A stretch of 64,000 bases of DNA from Micromonospora ferruginea (GTDB taxonomy: Bacteria > Actinomycetota > Actinomycetes > Mycobacteriales > Micromonosporaceae), in the NCBI RefSeq assembly GCF_013694245.2, contig NZ_CP059322.2, forward strand, positions 4,285,001-4,349,000, in the 5' to 3' direction. A program made the translations under genes and the position numbers. Every line of letters starts with the position of its first letter. Position 1 is the stretch's first letter. A model generated the notes under the pieces. It worked only from the letters and a program-made list of their open reading frames with translations. It had not been told where the DNA came from and made no database searches. Below, piece by piece: positions 34,488-42,950 of this stretch.

Positions 34488-34576
34488 AGGAGCGGTCACC
34501 CGGACAGTCGACAGATCCAGCGAAGGACAGCAACCGTCGGTCAGCGCAAGGGTCAGACAGCCGGGTGACCGCTCCT
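34488..34576. repeat. 89-bp element with perfect 16-bp inverted ends
   Basis: AGGAGCGGTCACCCGG (34488-34503) and its exact complement (34561-34576) bracket a 57-bp centre without an ORF. It sits between the IS110 end and the 3' end of the beta-lactamase-like gene. It could be a terminator with a large loop, or a small non-autonomous element. The 6-bp AGGAGC end also occurs in the IS core motif (reverse complement GCTCCT). Confidence 0.5.
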
Positions 34577-34588
34577 ACATCCTCACTG

Positions 34589-35404
34589 TCAGCGCAGCGA
34601 TTCGACCGCCGCCCGGGCGGCCTCGCCGATCGCCAGGTCCACGTCGATCCGGCGGGTGTCGAGCCGGTCGGTGCGCGCCAGGACCGCGACGGCGTACCGG
34701 CCGCCGTCGGGATACTCCGCGACACCGGCCTCCAGGTGCAGGCCGGGCAGGGTGCCCGTCTTGCCGGCGACCCGGACGCCGGGCGGAAAGCCGGCCGCGA
34801 GCCGGGTCCAGAAGAGCTGCCGGGCCATCAGCTCACGGACCGTCGCGCAGGCCTCCGCCGGGCCGGCCTCGTCGCGCCACACCAGGCACAGCAACCGGGT
34901 CAGCTCCCGGGCGGTGCTGGAGGAGGTGTGCTCCGGGTCGAAGACCCGCATGGCCCGGACCCGCTCCGGCGGCAGGGTGGGGAATATCTGCGCGAAGTCC
35001 GCCTCGGTCCGCGCGCCGACGTCGGCCAGCATCGTCTCGACCAGGTGCCGGGGGCCGCCGACGATCCGGGTACGCGGCAGCCCCAGCTCCGCCGCAAGCA
35101 TCGACGGCACGTCCGGGCCGACCCGGCGCAGCAGCAGGTCGGCGGCCGTGTTGTCACTGACCGACATGGCGAAGTAGGCGAGGTCGCGCAGCGACATCTC
35201 GACGTCGTCGGCGCAGCCGGCCACACCCCAGCCGCCGAGCCGGTCGGCGGGGCCGACCAGCACCCGCTCGGTCGGGTCGAGCTGCCCGGCGGCGACCTGC
35301 CGGGCGAACTCCAGCACCAGCAGGATCTTGAAGACGGACGCGATGACGATCCGCTCGTCGGCCCGCAGCGCCACCTGGCGCGCCGGGTCGGCCACGTCGG
35401 CCAC
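34589..35404 (-). CDS. Class A beta-lactamase-like serine hydrolase (5' end likely frameshifted)
   Basis: 271 residues from the first usable GTG (VADVADPARQ). Active-site motifs are intact: S23-x-x-K26 (SVFK), S83-D-N85, E158 in FDPEHTSS, and K215-T-G. No signal peptide is seen, as in a cytosolic actinobacterial group of beta-lactamase-like proteins. Upstream, in frame, the sequence reads GEIFGRAGLSGCLH, continuing homologous-looking protein without a start. A GTG giving VDAAERVG lies at 35466 in a frame offset by one base at the G-run 35443-35446. Adding one G would merge them into a normal N-terminus. It is divergent from a LysR gene. Confidence 0.8.
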   Translation of the reverse strand: MADVADPARQVALRADERIVIASVFKILLVLEFARQVAAGQLDPTERVLVGPADRLGGWGVAGCADDVEMSLRDLAYFAMSVSDNTAADLLLRRVGPDVPSMLAAELGLPRTRIVGGPRHLVETMLADVGARTEADFAQIFPTLPPERVRAMRVFDPEHTSSSTARELTRLLCLVWRDEAGPAEACATVRELMARQLFWTRLAAGFPPGVRVAGKTGTLPGLHLEAGVAEYPDGGRYAVAVLARTDRLDTRRIDVDLAIGEAARAAVESLR

Positions 35405-35504
35405 GTGCAGGCAACCGCTCAGCCCGGCCCGCCCGAAGATCTCCCCACCCGCTCCGCCGCATCCACGCCGACACGGTAGCCAGCGCGCGGGTTAGGGTGC
35501 GCGG

Positions 35505-36482
35505 GTGGACCTGCTGCGACACCTGCGGCACTTCGTGGTGGTCGCCCGCGAGCTGCACTTCGGCCACGCCGCCGAGACGCTGGGCATGGCGCAGCCACCA
35601 CTGAGCCAGTCGATCCGGCGGCTGGAGCAGGAGTTGGACACCACCCTGTTCGACCGGTCGCAACGGCGGGTCCGCCTCACCACCGCCGGCCAGTTGCTGC
35701 TGGACGAGGCCGACGACCTGCTCGCCGGGGAACGCCGCCTGCGCCACCTCGCCGACCGGGTACGCCGGGGTGCGCTCGGCGTGCTGCGCGCCGGCGTACC
35801 CCCGGAGACGCCGGCCGTGACGCTGCGCGCGTTGCTCGACGGCCTGGCCGCCCGCGCGCCCGGGCTCGACCTGGATCTGCACGAGCTGACCAGCGCCGAG
35901 CAGCGGCGGATGCTGGCGGAGGGCCGGCTGGACGTCGGCCTGCTGCACCACCCGGTCGAGGAGGCCGGGCTGCGGTTCGGCGAGCCGGTGGACGTGGCGG
36001 TCGGCGCGTTGCTGCCCCGGGTCTCGCCGCTGGCCCGGGCCCGCGAGGTGGCGCTGGCCGACCTGGCCGGGCTGGATCTGGTCACCGCGCCGCCGGCCAC
36101 CGCGCCCGGCTGGCACGAACACCTGCTGACCGTCTGCCGGCAGCACGGCTTCGTGCCGCGCCGGGTCCGTCCGGCGCGCAACCCGGAGTTCCTGTTCGGC
36201 CTGCTCCTCGCCGGCGGGGCGGTGGCCGTCGAACCGGCCACGCTGGCCCGTCGGGAGCCGCGCATCGCCTGGCGGCCGCTCGCCGGCGCGCCACTGGTGC
36301 GGCGGATCTCCGCGGCCTGGCCGAGCCGGGCGGCGCACCCGGCGGCGCCGATGTTCGGCCGGCTCGCCGCCGAGATGCTGGCCGCGCCGGAGACGCCGGC
36401 CGGGCCGGCGCTCCGCACCCCGGCGGAGCGCCCCTGGCCGGTGCTGTTCGAGGCCGGTCGGGGCGGAAAGTTGTCGCCGTGA
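35505..36482 (+). CDS. LysR-family transcriptional regulator
   Basis: 325 residues from GTG. The N-terminal winged HTH (1-60) reads LRHFVVVARELHFGHAAETLGMAQPPLSQSIRRLE, typical of LysR. It is followed by a periplasmic-binding-protein-like effector domain (~90-295). It is divergent from the beta-lactamase-like gene with 38 bp to the putative upstream GTG, the classic AmpR-like layout, so it may control that gene; no operator could be assigned in the short gap. Confidence 0.92.
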   Translation: MDLLRHLRHFVVVARELHFGHAAETLGMAQPPLSQSIRRLEQELDTTLFDRSQRRVRLTTAGQLLLDEADDLLAGERRLRHLADRVRRGALGVLRAGVPPETPAVTLRALLDGLAARAPGLDLDLHELTSAEQRRMLAEGRLDVGLLHHPVEEAGLRFGEPVDVAVGALLPRVSPLARAREVALADLAGLDLVTAPPATAPGWHEHLLTVCRQHGFVPRRVRPARNPEFLFGLLLAGGAVAVEPATLARREPRIAWRPLAGAPLVRRISAAWPSRAAHPAAPMFGRLAAEMLAAPETPAGPALRTPAERPWPVLFEAGRGGKLSP

Positions 36483-36522
36483 TCTCCCGGAGTTCACCCG
36501 GCACCGACTAGCATCGCCGTTC

Positions 36523-37698
36523 ATGAATATGAGGAGCGTCACCCGCTCGCGACCCGGGCGGCTGATCGCGGCGGTCGTGCTGACCGTCACCGTCGCCACC
36601 CCGCTGGTGGTGACCAACGCGGCGTCGGCGGCGGCCACCCTGACTGTGACGCAGGCGCTGGCCGCACAGGACGGCCGCACGGCCACCGTCACCGGCTGGA
36701 TCATCGGCCAACCCACCGCCACGAACACGGTGCTCACGTCCGGCTACACCGCGGACACCGCGATCGCGATCGCCGACCAGGCCGGCGAGACCAGCACCGC
36801 CCGGATGCTGTACGTGCAGGTCACCGCCGCCTGGCGGAGCGGTTTCGGACTGCTGTCCAACCCGTCCCTGCGCGGCCGGCAGGTCACCGCCACCGGCACC
36901 CTGACCGCCTACTTCAGCCACGGCGGCCTGAAGGACCCGACCGCGATGAGCCTCGGCGGCGGCACCACGCCGAGCCCGAGTCCGAGCCCGACGCCGAGCG
37001 GCACCACCTCGCCGAGCGCTTACTACGCCGCCGCGACCGGCAAGACCGGTCCCGCGCTGCGCAGCGCCCTGCACACCATCATCAAGGTGCAGACCAAGCT
37101 CAGCTACGACCAGGTGTGGGAGGCGCTCAAGGACACCGACCAGGACCCGGCTAACCCGGCCAACGTCGTCCTGCTCTACAGCGGGCGCTCGCAGAGCAAG
37201 ACCACCAACGGCGGCGGCGTCGACGACTGGAACCGGGAACACGTCTGGGCCAAGTCGCACGGCGACTTCGGCACCGCCACCGGACCCGGCACCGACGTGC
37301 ACCACCTGCGGCCGGAGGACGTCTCGGTCAACTCGGCACGCGGCAACAAGGACTTCGACACCGGCGGCAGCGCGGTCGCCCAGGCTCCCGGCTGCTACAC
37401 CGACGCCGACTCGTTCGAGCCGCGCGACGCGGTGAAGGGCGACGTCGCCCGGATGATCCTCTACATGGCGATCCGGTACGAGGGCGACGACGGCTGGCCG
37501 GACCTGGAGCCGAACGACTCGGTGGCCAACGGCGGCGCACCCCGGCTCGGGCGGCTCACGAAGCTGCTGGCCTGGCACGAGCAGGACCCGCCGGACGCCT
37601 TCGAGCAGCGCCGCAACCAGCGCATCTACGAGCGCTGGCAGGGCAACCGCAACCCGTTCGTGGACCACCCGGAGTGGGCGCGGGCGATCTGGGGCTGA
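36523..37698 (+). CDS. Secreted endonuclease I (EndA/NucM-like)
   Basis: 391 residues; the ATG at 36529 is an alternative start. Features in order: a signal peptide (1-37, ending ASAAA); an OB-fold-like N-terminal domain (~40-145, DUF6359-like) rich in Thr; a Pro/Ser linker (TPSPSPSPTPSG); and an endonuclease I domain (~168-391) with the beta-beta-alpha metal motif WNREHVWAKSHGDFG and TDVHHLRPED. The enzyme degrades DNA outside the cell, probably for nutrition. The C-terminal part has RIYERWQGNRNPFVDHPEW, family-typical. Confidence 0.88.
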   Translation: MNMRSVTRSRPGRLIAAVVLTVTVATPLVVTNAASAAATLTVTQALAAQDGRTATVTGWIIGQPTATNTVLTSGYTADTAIAIADQAGETSTARMLYVQVTAAWRSGFGLLSNPSLRGRQVTATGTLTAYFSHGGLKDPTAMSLGGGTTPSPSPSPTPSGTTSPSAYYAAATGKTGPALRSALHTIIKVQTKLSYDQVWEALKDTDQDPANPANVVLLYSGRSQSKTTNGGGVDDWNREHVWAKSHGDFGTATGPGTDVHHLRPEDVSVNSARGNKDFDTGGSAVAQAPGCYTDADSFEPRDAVKGDVARMILYMAIRYEGDDGWPDLEPNDSVANGGAPRLGRLTKLLAWHEQDPPDAFEQRRNQRIYERWQGNRNPFVDHPEWARAIWG

Positions 37699-37806
37699 CC
37701 TTGTCCCAGACGTGAGGATGCCCGTCGAGCGGGTAGGAACACCTGGTGGCACGGCCCGGGAGCCGCCGCGTGGAAGCGCTTCCGGGCGCCCCCCGAACGA
37801 TCGGAG

Positions 37807-38673
37807 ATGAGACACGACATGGCCGCCAACCGCGTTCCGGACATCTCGCTCAACGACGGCAACTCCATCCCGCAGCTCGGCTTCGGGGTGTTCCAGATCG
37901 AACCGAGGGACACCGCGCAGGCGGTCGGCGCGGCACTGGAGACCGGCTACCGGCACATCGACACCGCCCAGATGTACGGCAACGAGGCGGAGGTGGGCCA
38001 GGCCGTCCGCACCTCCGGGCTGGACCGGGGCGACATCTTCGTCACCAGCAAGCTGAACAACGGCTTCCACCGCCCGGACGACGCCCGCAAGGCGTTCGAG
38101 CAGTCGCTGCGGGAGCTGAAGTTCGACTACCTCGACCTGTTCCTGATCCACTGGCCGCTGCCCACGCTCTACGACGGCGACTTCGTCTCCACCTGGAAGG
38201 TGCTGGAGGAACTCCGCCGCGACGGCAAGGTGAAGTCGATCGGCGTGTCCAACTTCCAAGTGGCGTACCTGGAGCGGCTGGCCGCCGAGGCGGACGTGGT
38301 GCCGGCGGTCAACCAGATCGAGGCGCACCCCTACTTCGGCAACGAGGAGGTCCGCGCGTACGACCGGTCGCACAACATCCTCACCGAGGCGTGGTCGCCG
38401 ATCGCCCAGGGCAAGGTGCTGGACGATCCGACCGTGGTCGACCTCGCCGAGCAGGTCGGGCGGACCCCGGCCCAGGTGGTGCTGCGCTGGCACGTGCAGC
38501 GCGGCGACATCGTCTTCCCGAAGTCGACCACCCCGAAGCGGATCGAGGAGAACTTCGGCATCTTCGACTTCACGCTCGACGACGCCGCGATGGAGCGGAT
38601 CACCGCGCTGGACAAGGGCGAGAACGGTCGGCAGGGCCCGAACCCGGACACGTTCGACTACATCCCGAGCTGA
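37807..38673 (+). CDS. Aldo/keto reductase (AKR5-like)
   Basis: 288 residues; the ATG at 37819 is an alternative start. TIM-barrel AKR with catalytic tetrad D-Y-K-H: D in RHIDTAQMYGN (Asp and Tyr), K in IFVTSKLNN, H in DLFLIHWPLP. NADPH-binding segments KSIGVSNFQ and the terminal KSTTPKRIEENFGIFDF match 2,5-diketo-gluconate reductase-like enzymes. The substrate cannot be told from sequence. It is followed by a strong hairpin and then a second AKR of another subfamily. Confidence 0.9.
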   Translation: MRHDMAANRVPDISLNDGNSIPQLGFGVFQIEPRDTAQAVGAALETGYRHIDTAQMYGNEAEVGQAVRTSGLDRGDIFVTSKLNNGFHRPDDARKAFEQSLRELKFDYLDLFLIHWPLPTLYDGDFVSTWKVLEELRRDGKVKSIGVSNFQVAYLERLAAEADVVPAVNQIEAHPYFGNEEVRAYDRSHNILTEAWSPIAQGKVLDDPTVVDLAEQVGRTPAQVVLRWHVQRGDIVFPKSTTPKRIEENFGIFDFTLDDAAMERITALDKGENGRQGPNPDTFDYIPS

Positions 38674-38685
38674 GCCGGCGCGCGC

Positions 38686-38719
38686 CGGAGGGGGTCCCGG
38701 GGCACCGGGGCCCCCTCCG
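38686..38719 (+). terminator. Hairpin after the aldo/keto reductase
   Basis: 15-bp stem (9 perfect, one wobble, 5 perfect) with a GGCA loop, just after the stop and before the second reductase. High-GC terminator without a U-tract. Confidence 0.7.
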
Positions 38720-38783
38720 CCGTTGACTTCGCGCACACTCGAAGGGGCAGGGTGGCGGGAACGCTCCGACGGGGAGGAACTCC

Positions 38784-39767
38784 ATGCGCTACCGCACCAT
38801 CGGCACCGACCCGGCCACCCGCCGCGAGGTCAGCGTGCTCAGCCTCGGCGCGATGCTGTTCGGCACCGCCACCGACGAGGCCACCTCGTACGCCATCCTC
38901 GACCGCTACGTGGAGGCCGGCGGCACGTTCGTCGACACCTCGGACAACTACGCGTTCTGGCAGAACGGCGGGCAGGGCGGGGAGAGCGAGGAGCTGCTCG
39001 GCCGCTGGCGGCGCAGTCGCGGGGTCGGCGACGAGATCGTGTTCGCCACCAAGCTCGGCGCCCGCCCGCTCGCGCCCGGCACCAGCTACCTGGACAACCC
39101 GGAGGGCCTGTCGGCGAAGGTGATCCGCGAGTCCGCCGAGCGCAGCCGGGAACGGCTCGGCGTCGACCGGATCGACCTGCTCTACGCGCACATCGAGGAC
39201 CGGACCGTTGCGCTGCGGGAGACCGTCGAGGGCTTCGCCGAGCTGGTCGCCGAGGGCACGGTCGGGCTGCTCGGCGCGAGCAACCACCGCGCCTGGCGGG
39301 TCGAGCGGGCCCGGGCGATCGCGGCGGCGGCCGGCCTGCCCGGGTACGAGGTGCTGCAATATCACCGCAGCTACCTGCCCCCTCGGGTGGACCTGCCCGG
39401 CGAGCTGGACCCGGACGGCGACGTCGGCTGGGCCGGCCCCGACCTGGTCAGCTATCTGCGGGCCGAGCCGCAGCTCACCCTGGTTGCGTACTCACCGCTG
39501 TTGAAGGGCGCGTACGCGAAGCCGGAACGACTCGACGAGGCGTACGCCCTGCCGGGCACCCCGGCCCGGTTGGCGGCGCTGCGGGCGGTGGCCGCCGAGA
39601 CCGGCGCCACGGTCAACCAGGTGGTGCTGGCCTGGCTGATGGGCGGCGACGTGCCGGCGGTCCCGCTTGTCGGCTTTTCCTCGGTGGCGCAGGTGGAGGA
39701 GGCCCTGGCCGCGGTGGACCTGGAGCTGACCGCGGCGCAGCGGGCCCGGCTGGACGCGGCGCACTGA
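38784..39767 (+). CDS. Aldo/keto reductase (YajO/Tas-like group)
   Basis: 327 residues from an ATG with GGGGAGGA upstream. The N-terminus MRYRTIGTDP...EVSVLSLGAMLFG, FVDTSDNYAFWQNG (catalytic D and Y), and VFATKLGARP (K) define the AKR fold. The histidine appears in LLYAHIEDR rather than LxH-W/R. The C-terminal VPLVGFSSVAQVEEALAAV is the NADPH-binding end. It differs from the preceding AKR in subfamily, so the two are not a recent duplication. The substrate is unknown. Confidence 0.9.
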   Translation: MRYRTIGTDPATRREVSVLSLGAMLFGTATDEATSYAILDRYVEAGGTFVDTSDNYAFWQNGGQGGESEELLGRWRRSRGVGDEIVFATKLGARPLAPGTSYLDNPEGLSAKVIRESAERSRERLGVDRIDLLYAHIEDRTVALRETVEGFAELVAEGTVGLLGASNHRAWRVERARAIAAAAGLPGYEVLQYHRSYLPPRVDLPGELDPDGDVGWAGPDLVSYLRAEPQLTLVAYSPLLKGAYAKPERLDEAYALPGTPARLAALRAVAAETGATVNQVVLAWLMGGDVPAVPLVGFSSVAQVEEALAAVDLELTAAQRARLDAAH

Positions 39768-39771
39768 CCGG

Positions 39772-40272
39772 TCAGCGGGTCAGGTCGGTCCGCCAGTCGT
39801 TCGAACGCATCAGGTGGCCCGGCGGGTATTCGAACTCCGTCTCGCCGAGCAGCGTGAAGCCGGCCTTGCGGCAGACCGCGTTGGACGCCGGGTTGTCCAC
39901 CGACGGGTAGGCGTGCGCGTGGCGCCGGTCGCCCACCGCCGAGGCGGCCGCGACCACCGCGCGCACCGCCGCCGTCGCCAGCCCCCGACCCTGGTGCGCG
40001 GGGAGCACCGCCCAGCCCATCTCGTAGACCGGCTCGCCGCGCCAGTCGCGCGGCCAGAAACCGACGCTGCCCACCCTCGTGCCGTCCGGCGTGAGCACCG
40101 CGAACATGGTGCCGCTGCGAGGGCCCGGGCCGCGCACGTAACGCTCGTGCCGGTCGCGGACCTGCTCGTCGGTCTCCGGGCCGCCGGTGTGCGCCCGCAC
40201 CTCGGGACTGTTCAGCGCCCGCAGCAGGGCCAGGTCGCCGGCGCTCCACCGGACGATGCGTACCTCGGTCAT
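39772..40272 (-). CDS. GNAT-family N-acetyltransferase
   Basis: 166 residues with the RimJ/RimL-like layout: VGSVGFWPRDWRGEPVYEMGWAVLPAHQGRGLATAAVRAVV contains the acetyl-CoA pyrophosphate loop (Q-G-R-G-L-A). The C-terminal YPSVDNPASNAVCRKAGFTLLGE is the usual conserved end. The acceptor is unknown. It is divergent from the FMN reductase across a 102-bp gap carrying a perfect 16-bp stem. Confidence 0.92.
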   Translation of the reverse strand: MTEVRIVRWSAGDLALLRALNSPEVRAHTGGPETDEQVRDRHERYVRGPGPRSGTMFAVLTPDGTRVGSVGFWPRDWRGEPVYEMGWAVLPAHQGRGLATAAVRAVVAAASAVGDRRHAHAYPSVDNPASNAVCRKAGFTLLGETEFEYPPGHLMRSNDWRTDLTR

Positions 40273-40299
40273 GCCCCCGATTCGACCAGAGCCCCCCGA

Positions 40300-40336
40300 C
40301 AGACGGCCCGCCAGATCTCTTCTGGCGGGCCGTCTG
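40300..40336. promoter_or_regulatory. Perfect 16-bp stem in a divergent promoter region
   Basis: CAGACGGCCCGCCAGA (40300-40315) and its exact complement (40321-40336) flank the loop TCTCT. Outer segments CCCGACA and TGTCGGG extend the pairing. It lies 38 bp upstream of the FMN reductase start and 28 bp from the GNAT start, so it would sit in the promoter or 5' leader: an operator, an attenuator-like stem, or a terminator of antisense transcripts. Confidence 0.55.
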
Positions 40337-40374
40337 GCGCCTGTCGGGTGAGCCCGGCAGCGAGGGAGGGTGGC

Positions 40375-40929
40375 ATGACGCCGTTACGGCTCGCCGTGAT
40401 CATCGGCAGCACCCGCGAGGGGCGGGTCGGCGACCGGATCGGTCGCTGGTTCGCCGCCCAGGCCCGCCGCCGGGCCGGGCTGGTCGTGCACGAGCTGGAC
40501 CTGGCCGGGTACGCCTTCCCGGCCGCGCTGCCCGCCGAGCCCACGCCGGCGATGCTCCGGTTCGTCCGGCAGGTGGCGGACGCGGAGGCGTTCGTCGTGG
40601 TCACCCCGGAGTACAACCACAGCTTCCCGGCCTCGTTGAAACAGGCGATCGACTTCGCGTACGACGAGTGGCAGGCCAAGCCGGTCGGCTTCGTCTCGTA
40701 CGGCTGCCGGTCGGTCGGCCTGCACGCGGTCGACCAGCTCCGGACGGTCTTCACCGCGTTGCACGCGATGACCGTGCGGGACACCGTCGGCGTCGACCTG
40801 CTCGACGGCGAGCCCACCGGGCGCGACGAGGAACGGCTCGGGCAGGACGTCCGGGTGCTCCTCGACGAGTTGTGCTGGTGGGGCCTGGCGTTGCGCGAGG
40901 GTCGTGCGGCCCGGCCGTACGCCTGCTGA
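40375..40929 (+). CDS. NADPH-dependent FMN reductase (flavodoxin fold)
   Basis: 184 residues from an ATG with GGGAGGG upstream. Flavodoxin-like fold: LRLAVIIGSTREGRVGDRIGRWF (FMN phosphate loop), VVTPEYNHSFPASLKQAIDF (FMN isoalloxazine region, strongly conserved), and KPVGFVSYGCRSVGLHAVDQLR. It reduces FMN, quinones or azo compounds with NAD(P)H. It lies 29 bp upstream of the DrrA-like ABC gene and may share its mRNA. Confidence 0.92.
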   Translation: MTPLRLAVIIGSTREGRVGDRIGRWFAAQARRRAGLVVHELDLAGYAFPAALPAEPTPAMLRFVRQVADAEAFVVVTPEYNHSFPASLKQAIDFAYDEWQAKPVGFVSYGCRSVGLHAVDQLRTVFTALHAMTVRDTVGVDLLDGEPTGRDEERLGQDVRVLLDELCWWGLALREGRAARPYAC

Positions 40930-40958
40930 GAACCACCCACTGCAGAGAGGTAACGATC

Positions 40959-41972
40959 ATGAGTAACCGGAACACCGGCCTGGCCGTCGAGGCCGACGGC
41001 CTGGTCCGGTCGTTCGGCTCCACGCGGGCGCTCGACGGACTGGACCTGCGGGTCCCCGCCGGCACCGTGTACGGGATGCTCGGGCCCAACGGCGCCGGCA
41101 AGACCACCGCCGTCCGCGTGCTGGCGACGCTGCTGCGTCCCGATGGCGGCACGGCCCGGGTCTTCGGCCACGACGTGGTGACCGAGGCCGACGCGGTCCG
41201 CGCCCGAATGAGCCTGACGGGCCAGTACGCCTCGCTGGACGAGGACCTGACCGGGGCGGAGAACCTGGTCCTGCTGGGCCGCCTGCTCGGGCTGGGCCGC
41301 CCGGCGGCGCGGGCACGGGCCGAGGCGTTGCTGGCGGCGTTCGGGCTGACCGAGGCGGCCGGCCGGCAGGTGAAGAAGTACTCCGGCGGGATGCGGCGGC
41401 GCATCGACATCGCGGCGAGCATCCTGAACACCCCGGACCTGCTGTTCCTGGACGAGCCCACCACCGGGCTGGACCCGCGCAGCCGCAACCAGGTGTGGGA
41501 GATCGTCCGGGCGGTGGTGGCGCACGGCACCACCGTGCTGCTGACCACGCAGTACCTGGACGAGGCCGATCAGCTCGCCGGGCGGATCGCGGTGGTCGAC
41601 CACGGCCGGGTGATCGCGGAGGGCACCCCGGGCGAGCTGAAGTCGTCGGTCGGGTCCGGCACCGTCCACGTACGACTGCGCGACGCCGGCCAGCGACCGC
41701 GCGCCGAGGAGGTGCTGCGGACCGCGTTGAACGTGCCGGTGCAGCTCGCGGCGGACCCGGTGGCGCTGACCGCCCGGGTCGGCGAGGACGGCACCGCCCT
41801 GGAGGCCGGCGAGCAGGCCGCCCGCGCGCTCGGCGAACTGGCCCGCGCCGGCATCGTGGTGGACGACTTCTCCCTCGGCCAGCCCAGCCTGGACGAGGTG
41901 TTCCTGGCCCTGACCGACCGCCCGGCCGTCGCGGCCGACGAGCGGGACGACGAACTGGAGGCGGCCCGATGA
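40959..41972 (+). CDS. DrrA-family ABC transporter ATPase
   Basis: 337 residues from an ATG with AGAGAGG upstream. Walker A GPNGAGKTT, signature YSGGMRRRIDIAASIL, Walker B LLFLDEPTTGLDP and the DrrA-specific region after it (RSRNQVWEIVRAVVAHGTTVLLTTQYLDEADQLA) are intact. The C-terminal segment VDDFSLGQPSLDEVFLALT is characteristic of daunorubicin-resistance ATPases. With the overlapping permease it forms a drug or lipid exporter. Confidence 0.93.
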   Translation: MSNRNTGLAVEADGLVRSFGSTRALDGLDLRVPAGTVYGMLGPNGAGKTTAVRVLATLLRPDGGTARVFGHDVVTEADAVRARMSLTGQYASLDEDLTGAENLVLLGRLLGLGRPAARARAEALLAAFGLTEAAGRQVKKYSGGMRRRIDIAASILNTPDLLFLDEPTTGLDPRSRNQVWEIVRAVVAHGTTVLLTTQYLDEADQLAGRIAVVDHGRVIAEGTPGELKSSVGSGTVHVRLRDAGQRPRAEEVLRTALNVPVQLAADPVALTARVGEDGTALEAGEQAARALGELARAGIVVDDFSLGQPSLDEVFLALTDRPAVAADERDDELEAAR

Positions 41973-42826
41973 GCGACACCGCGACCACCACGACCGGGCG
42001 GGCGCCGTCGGTCTACGTGCCGTCCAGCGAGGCGCTGGCCACCGTGCTCGCGCCCGGGGAGCGCCCGGCCCGGCCGAACGCGCTGTCCGCGTCGTTGACG
42101 TTCGGCTGGCGTGCCCTGCTGAAGATCAAGCACGTGCCGGAGCAACTGTTCGACGTGACCGCGTTCCCGATCATCATGGTGCTGATGTTCACCTACCTGT
42201 TCGGCGGCGCGCTCGCCGACAGCCCGCGGGCGTACCTGCAGTTCTTCCTGCCCGGCATCATGGTCACCAGCGTCGTGATGATCACCATGTACACCGGGGT
42301 CGGGTTGAACAACGACATCGAGAAGGGTGTCTTCGACAGGTTCCGTACCCTGCCGGTGTGGCGTCCGGCGGCGCTGGTCGGGATGATCTTCGGTGACGTG
42401 CTGCGCTACATCCTGGCCGCGGTGGTCATCCTCGGCGTGGGCCTGGCGCTCGGCTTCCGGCCCGAGGGCGGGTTGGCCGGGGTGGTCGCCGGGATCGCGC
42501 TGCTGGTGGTCTTCTCGTTCGCGTTCTCCTGGGTGTGGACGTTCTTCGGCCTGGTGCTGCGCAGCGAGAAGTCGGTGATGGGGGTCAGCATGATGGTGCT
42601 GTTCCCGCTGACGTTCCTGAGCAACGTGTTCGTCGAGCCGGCCACCATGCCCGGCTGGTTGCAGGCGTTCGTGAAGGTCAACCCGGTCACCCACCTGGTC
42701 GCCTCGGTGCGGGCCGCGATGGCCGGCTCCACCGACGCCACCAACACGATGTGGCTGCTGCTGTGGAGCGCCGGCTTCGTGGTGGTGTTCGGCACCCTGA
42801 CCATGCGCCGCTATAACCGCCGCTGA
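41969..42826 (+). CDS. DrrB-family ABC-2 permease
   Basis: 285 residues starting at the ATG inside the DrrA stop (ATGA). After ~45 cytosolic residues it has six TM helices, including FDVTAFPIIMVLMFTYLF and LRYILAAVVILGVGLALGF. The ABC-2 signature is around FFLPGIMVTSVVMITMYTGVGLNNDIEKGVFDRFRTLP, and the conserved end reads NPVTHLVASVRAAMAG. It pairs with the preceding ATPase. A palindromic repeat follows ~50 bp after the stop. Confidence 0.92.
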   Translation: MSDTATTTTGRAPSVYVPSSEALATVLAPGERPARPNALSASLTFGWRALLKIKHVPEQLFDVTAFPIIMVLMFTYLFGGALADSPRAYLQFFLPGIMVTSVVMITMYTGVGLNNDIEKGVFDRFRTLPVWRPAALVGMIFGDVLRYILAAVVILGVGLALGFRPEGGLAGVVAGIALLVVFSFAFSWVWTFFGLVLRSEKSVMGVSMMVLFPLTFLSNVFVEPATMPGWLQAFVKVNPVTHLVASVRAAMAGSTDATNTMWLLLWSAGFVVVFGTLTMRRYNRR

Positions 42827-42873
42827 CCCTCGCTCCCGCTCGCCCGCTTTCGCTCCCGTTCTCGCCCCGCTTT

Positions 42874-42950
42874 CGTCGATCTTGGACTTGTGGCGCCCAC
42901 AATGCCGGAATTGCACCGGTACAGGAGGTGCCACAAGTCCAAGATCGACG
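42874..42950. repeat. 21-bp perfect inverted repeat (GTCGATCTTGGACTTGTGGC type)
   Basis: Perfect 21-bp arms (42874-42894 and 42930-42950) with a 35-bp centre that holds its own partial symmetry. It lies between the drrB stop and the convergent STAND ATPase. It shares arm sequence with the palindrome at 20234-20294. It may terminate both transcripts, or be a mobile or attractor element common in Micromonosporaceae. Confidence 0.75.
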
